A DNA stretch of 32,506 nucleotides from Fulvimarina sp. (GTDB lineage: Bacteria; Pseudomonadota; Alphaproteobacteria; Rhizobiales; Rhizobiaceae), in contig PACL01000057.1 of the NCBI GenBank assembly GCA_002700095.1, positions 119,120-151,625 of the forward strand, given 5' to 3'. A program made the translations under genes and the position numbers. The notes below the pieces were generated by a model. It saw nothing but the letters and a program-made list of their open reading frames with translations. It was not told the origin of the DNA and ran no database searches. Every line of letters starts with the position of its first letter. The first letter of the stretch is position 1. Of the stretch, positions 30,226 to 32,506 are shown in pieces.

Positions 30226-31190
30226 ATGGCGCGACCGTATTCGATGGATCTTCGCGAGCGGGTGGTTGCGGCGGTGACGCAGGAGGGCCAGTCGCGGAAC
30301 CAAGCGGCGAACCGCTTTGGTGTTGCGATCAGCACGGCCGTCAAATGGTTGGAGCGCTATGAGACGACCGGCAGCGTTGCGCCCGGGCAGATGGGCGGGC
30401 ACAGGCCGAAGACGCTTTCCGGGGACCATGCCGAGTGGCTGCGCGGACGCTGCCGCGAGAGGGCCTTCACGCTGCGCGGCCTGGTCAAGGAACTGGCCGA
30501 CCAGCGCGGCCTGAAGGTCGATTATCGTTCGGTCTGGGAGTTTGTGCACGCCGAGAAGCTGTCTTTCAAAAAAAGACGCTGATCGCTGCCGAGCAGGATC
30601 GCCCTGATGTCGCCCGGCGACGTGAGCAATGGGTCAAATACCGCGATCGGATCGATCCCGGACGACTGGTCTTCATCGACGAGACCTGGACCAAGACGAA
30701 CATGGCGCCGCTGCGCGGTTGGGCGCCCTGCGGTCAGCGCCTGAAGGCGAAGGTCCCATTCGGCCACTGGAACACCTCGACCTTCGTCGCCGCGCTTCGC
30801 CAAGATCGCGTCGAGGCGCCATGGTTCATCGATGGGCCGATCAACGGCGAGCGTTTCCGGCTCTACGTCGAGAAGGTGCTCTGTCCCACGCTGAAGCCGG
30901 GGGACATCGTGATCCTGGACAATCTTGGCAGCCACAAGGGCAAGGCCGTGCGCCAAGCCATCCGAGCTGTTGGCGCTAGGCTGCTGTTTCTGCCGAAATA
31001 CTCGCCCGACCTCAATCCGATCGAGCAGTTCTTCGCCAAGCTGAAGCACTTCTTGCGAGACGCCGCCAAGCGCAACCGGGACGACCTCTGCACCGCCATC
31101 GGAACCATCATAGCCGACATCCCGCCAACCGAATGCAAAAACTACTTTGCCAATTCAGGCTATGGCGAACCTAACTTCATCCCGCTCTAA
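30226..31190 (+). CDS. IS630-family transposase, two frames joined by -1 frameshifting
   Basis: A DDE transposase of about 320 residues if joined. The first frame (30226-30582) encodes the helix-turn-helix DNA-binding half (SMDLRERVVAAV; RNQAANRFGVAISTAVKWLERY). The second (in frame from about 30570 to 31190) encodes the catalytic half with VFIDETW (first Asp), VILDNLGSHKG (second Asp) and SPDLNPIEQFFAKLK (Glu). The frames meet at seven A residues (30568-30574, TTTCAAAAAAAGACG), and the shift needed is -1, the usual IS630 arrangement. Start: ATG at 30226 rather than 30202, by similarity to the family's MARPYS start. The stop codon TAA (31188-31190) uses the TA target copy plus one flanking base. 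Confidence 0.9.
31173..31189 (-). repeat. IS630 right terminal inverted repeat
   Basis: AACTTCATCCCGCTCTA, the exact complement of the left repeat. It also encodes the last residues of the transposase. Confidence 0.9.
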
Positions 31191-31209
31191 GCTTGGTCCA
31201 TGTGGATTT

Positions 31210-32064
31210 TCATGCCGCCAGTTTGATGAAGCCGGTGCCCTCATGGACCTGGGCGGGCGTCTTGCCGCCATGGGTCGAGTGAGGACGTTGGACGTTGTAG
31301 TAGGTCACCCACTTCGAGATCCCGACCCGCGTCTCGGAACCGGTCTCGAAGGCATGGAGATAGATGCACTCGTATTTGAGCGATCGCCACAGCCGCTCGA
31401 TGAAGACATTGTCCATCCAGCGGCCGCGTCCGTCCATGGACACCTTCACGCCGGCGCCGGTCAAGACCGCGGTGAAGCGCGGGCTGGTGAATTGGCTGCC
31501 TTGGTCGGTGTTGAAGATGATCGGCTTGCCGAACCGCGTCATCGCCTCCTCGAGCGCCTCGATGCAGAAGTCGGCGTCCATGGTGTTCGACAGGCGCCAG
31601 GCCAGGACGCGACGGCTGTACCAATCCATGATGGCGACAAGGTAGAGAAAGCCGCGCCGCATCGGAATGTAGGTGATGTCGGCGCACCAGACCTGGTCGG
31701 GTTGGTTGATCGCCATGTCCCGCAGGAGATAGGGCCAGATCTTGTGTTCCGGGTGCGGGATCGTCGTCCTCGGGCGCTGGTAGATCGCCGCCAGACCCAT
31801 CCTGGCCATCAGCCGCCGTACCCGCTTGCGTCCGACCGTGTATCCTTGGCGGCGCAGGTGACGGACCATCTGCCGCGAGCCGTACCACGGCGTTTCCAGA
31901 AACTGCTCGTCGATCAGCCGCATCAGGCTGAGGTTCAGCACATTCTCGCCCTTGGTCGGGCCGTAATAGGCCGACCGGCTGATCCCGACGAGTTGACATT
32001 GGCGCAGAATGGTCAGATCCACATGCTCCGGCTCGATCATCTCCCGCCTCCGATCGACGCTCAT
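31210..32064 (-). CDS. IS3-family transposase OrfB (catalytic subunit)
   Basis: A 284-residue protein with the IS3 HTH_21/helper region (GISRSAYYG; WYGSRQMVRHLRRQGYTVGRKRVRRLM) and an rve-type catalytic core. The triad is Asp129 (WCADITYI), Asp187 (FNTDQGSQFT) and Glu223 (VFIERLWRSLK), giving the D-x35-E spacing of the family. The end YYNVQRPHSTHGGKTPAQVH is standard. The ATG at 32064 overlaps the orfA stop by 4 nt. It is also in frame with a -1 shift in orfA at the heptamer TTTTTTA (minus strand 32088-32082), so an OrfAB fusion can be made. Confidence 0.93.
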   Translation of the reverse strand: MSVDRRREMIEPEHVDLTILRQCQLVGISRSAYYGPTKGENVLNLSLMRLIDEQFLETPWYGSRQMVRHLRRQGYTVGRKRVRRLMARMGLAAIYQRPRTTIPHPEHKIWPYLLRDMAINQPDQVWCADITYIPMRRGFLYLVAIMDWYSRRVLAWRLSNTMDADFCIEALEEAMTRFGKPIIFNTDQGSQFTSPRFTAVLTGAGVKVSMDGRGRWMDNVFIERLWRSLKYECIYLHAFETGSETRVGISKWVTYYNVQRPHSTHGGKTPAQVHEGTGFIKLAA

Positions 32065-32345
32065 CGTCCGGAGGCCTTCGCTAAAAAATCGCGTTCCACG
32101 ACCAGTTGGCCGATCTTGGCGTGAAGCCGCTCCACCTCCGCCTCCCGATCAGCCTGAGCCGCCTCGGACGTTCCCGAGAACACCCCTGACATGCCTTCCA
32201 TCGCCTGCTTCTTCCAGGCGTTGATCATCGTCTGGTGGATGCCGTGCTTGGCAGCCAGTTGCGCCAGCGTCATCTCACCTCGGATCGCCTCCAGCGCCAC
32301 CTTGGCCTTGAAGTCCGCCGAATATCGCTTCCGTTTTCCCGTCAT
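32061..32345 (-). CDS. IS3-family transposase OrfA (DNA-binding subunit)
   Basis: A 94-residue HTH_8-type protein: KRKRYSADFKAKVALEAIRGE followed by the helix-turn-helix (TLAQLAAKHGIHQTMINAWKKQ) and a C-terminal leucine-zipper-like coil (EVERLHAKIGQLVVERDFL). The start ATG at 32345 is the family start (MTGKRKR). An upstream in-frame ATG at 32387 lies in the terminal region. T TTT TTA near its end allows -1 frameshifting into orfB. Confidence 0.9.
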   Translation of the reverse strand: MTGKRKRYSADFKAKVALEAIRGEMTLAQLAAKHGIHQTMINAWKKQAMEGMSGVFSGTSEAAQADREAEVERLHAKIGQLVVERDFLAKASGR

Positions 32346-32394
32346 CGGGGCCGTCCTCTCTCTCTCGGGAGAACCAAGCTTATCCAAATGTCCA

Positions 32395-32506
32395 AGAAAC
32401 CGGCTCTTCCGCAGATTGTGTGGTTCATGATGCCATGAGGAACCGTCGGCGAAGGAGATCGAGGTTTCCGCGTCCGTACATTGAACGCTTGAACAGTTTG
32501 AGCTTG
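32395..32506. other. Unassigned right edge of the window
   Basis: The last 112 bp beyond the IS3 end show no recognisable gene, repeat or RNA. A gene could begin or end beyond the window. Confidence 0.4.

Larger units (their letters stand above)
30134..31189 (+). mobile_element. IS630-family insertion sequence, apparently complete
   Basis: Bounded by perfect 17-bp inverted repeats, TAGAGCGGGATGAAGTT at 30134-30150 and its complement at 31173-31189. Both outermost dinucleotides are TA, the target duplicated by IS630/Tc1-type elements. Excluding the TA copies the element is 1052 bp (30136-31187). It carries one transposase read in two frames. All ends and catalytic motifs are present, so it may still be mobile. 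Confidence 0.9.
31194..32394 (-). mobile_element. IS3-family insertion sequence
   Basis: About 1.2 kb, holding orfA and orfB on the minus strand. Candidate imperfect ends are TGGTCCATGTGGAT (31194-31207) and the complement of ATCCAAATGTCCA (32382-32394), i.e. TGGACATTTGGAT. They align with one gap and a few mismatches and begin TG as IS3 elements do. I could not identify a target duplication. Only 4 bp separate it from the IS630 element. Confidence 0.75.

Noticed and set aside
28119..30344. 741-codon open frame on the minus strand opposite tctB/tctA and the following gap
   Set aside because: It is antisense to clear TctB/TctA genes, has a low-complexity Asp/Arg/Gly-rich translation, no motif and no ribosome site. 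It is a GC-driven shadow.
1..32506. CRISPR arrays, tRNA or rRNA genes, integrases or attachment sites
   Set aside because: No spaced direct repeats, no tRNA-like cloverleaf and no integrase motifs were found on reading both strands. Small features could have been missed without computation.

Overview
The window is high-GC DNA that looks like an alphaproteobacterium, most likely Hyphomicrobiales (Rhizobiales). The evidence is a stand-alone type II lumazine synthase gene (ribH2) under its own FMN riboswitch, and densely packed sugar-transport operons with LacI and SorC regulators. I cannot name the genus. Almost everything from 0.7 to 29.7 kb is transport and catabolism of small carbohydrates, polyols or sugar acids. 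The right end is two adjacent insertion sequences.

Layout. (1) 1-649: FMN riboswitch (5' edge cut by the window) and ribH2. (2) 695-10377, module A: a divergent SorC-controlled locus. The minus-strand operon reads split transketolase N subunit, C subunit, glycerol-kinase-like FGGY kinase, sorC. The plus-strand operon reads ribose-type ABC permease, binding protein, double ATPase, then two short-chain dehydrogenases. It reads as import, oxidation, phosphorylation and ketol transfer of a polyol or unusual sugar. Similar AT-rich sites lie at both divergent promoters and before sorC. (3) 10596-20058, module B: one long minus-strand operon, probably repressed by the LacI protein at 20276. It encodes binding protein, short-chain dehydrogenase, two permeases, a zinc alcohol dehydrogenase, an ABC ATPase, an aldehyde dehydrogenase, a PfkB kinase strongly resembling 6-deoxy-6-sulfofructose kinase (YihV), and a LacD/YihT-type class I aldolase. 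The last three genes overlap by 4 nt each. The kinase keeps the residues I recall as sulfonate-binding, so a sulfoglycolysis-like or other anionic-sugar pathway is a serious hypothesis. No sulfoquinovosidase or aldose-ketose isomerase is present, and two dehydrogenases stand where an isomerase would be expected.

(4) 20276-23661: two LacI-family regulators flanking an enolase-superfamily (mandelate racemase subgroup) enzyme. (5) 23711-29669, module C: a divergent sugar-acid locus. The minus arm is an IlvD/Edd-type sugar-acid dehydratase plus an HpcH/HpaI-type 2-keto-3-deoxy acid aldolase. The plus arm is a TctC-TctB-TctA tripartite tricarboxylate-type transporter. Both promoters share the same layout, a TTGACA box followed by a near-identical CG-centred palindrome, so they are probably controlled by one LacI protein. 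(6) 30134-32394: an intact-looking IS630-family element (TA at both ends, 17-bp inverted repeats, A-run frameshift) and, 4 bp away, an IS3-family element (orfA/orfB with a T6A slippery heptamer).

The three transporter systems are each followed, directly after the solute-binding-protein gene, by strong GC-rich hairpins. This fits differential expression of the binding protein over the downstream genes. No tRNA, rRNA, CRISPR array or phage gene was seen.
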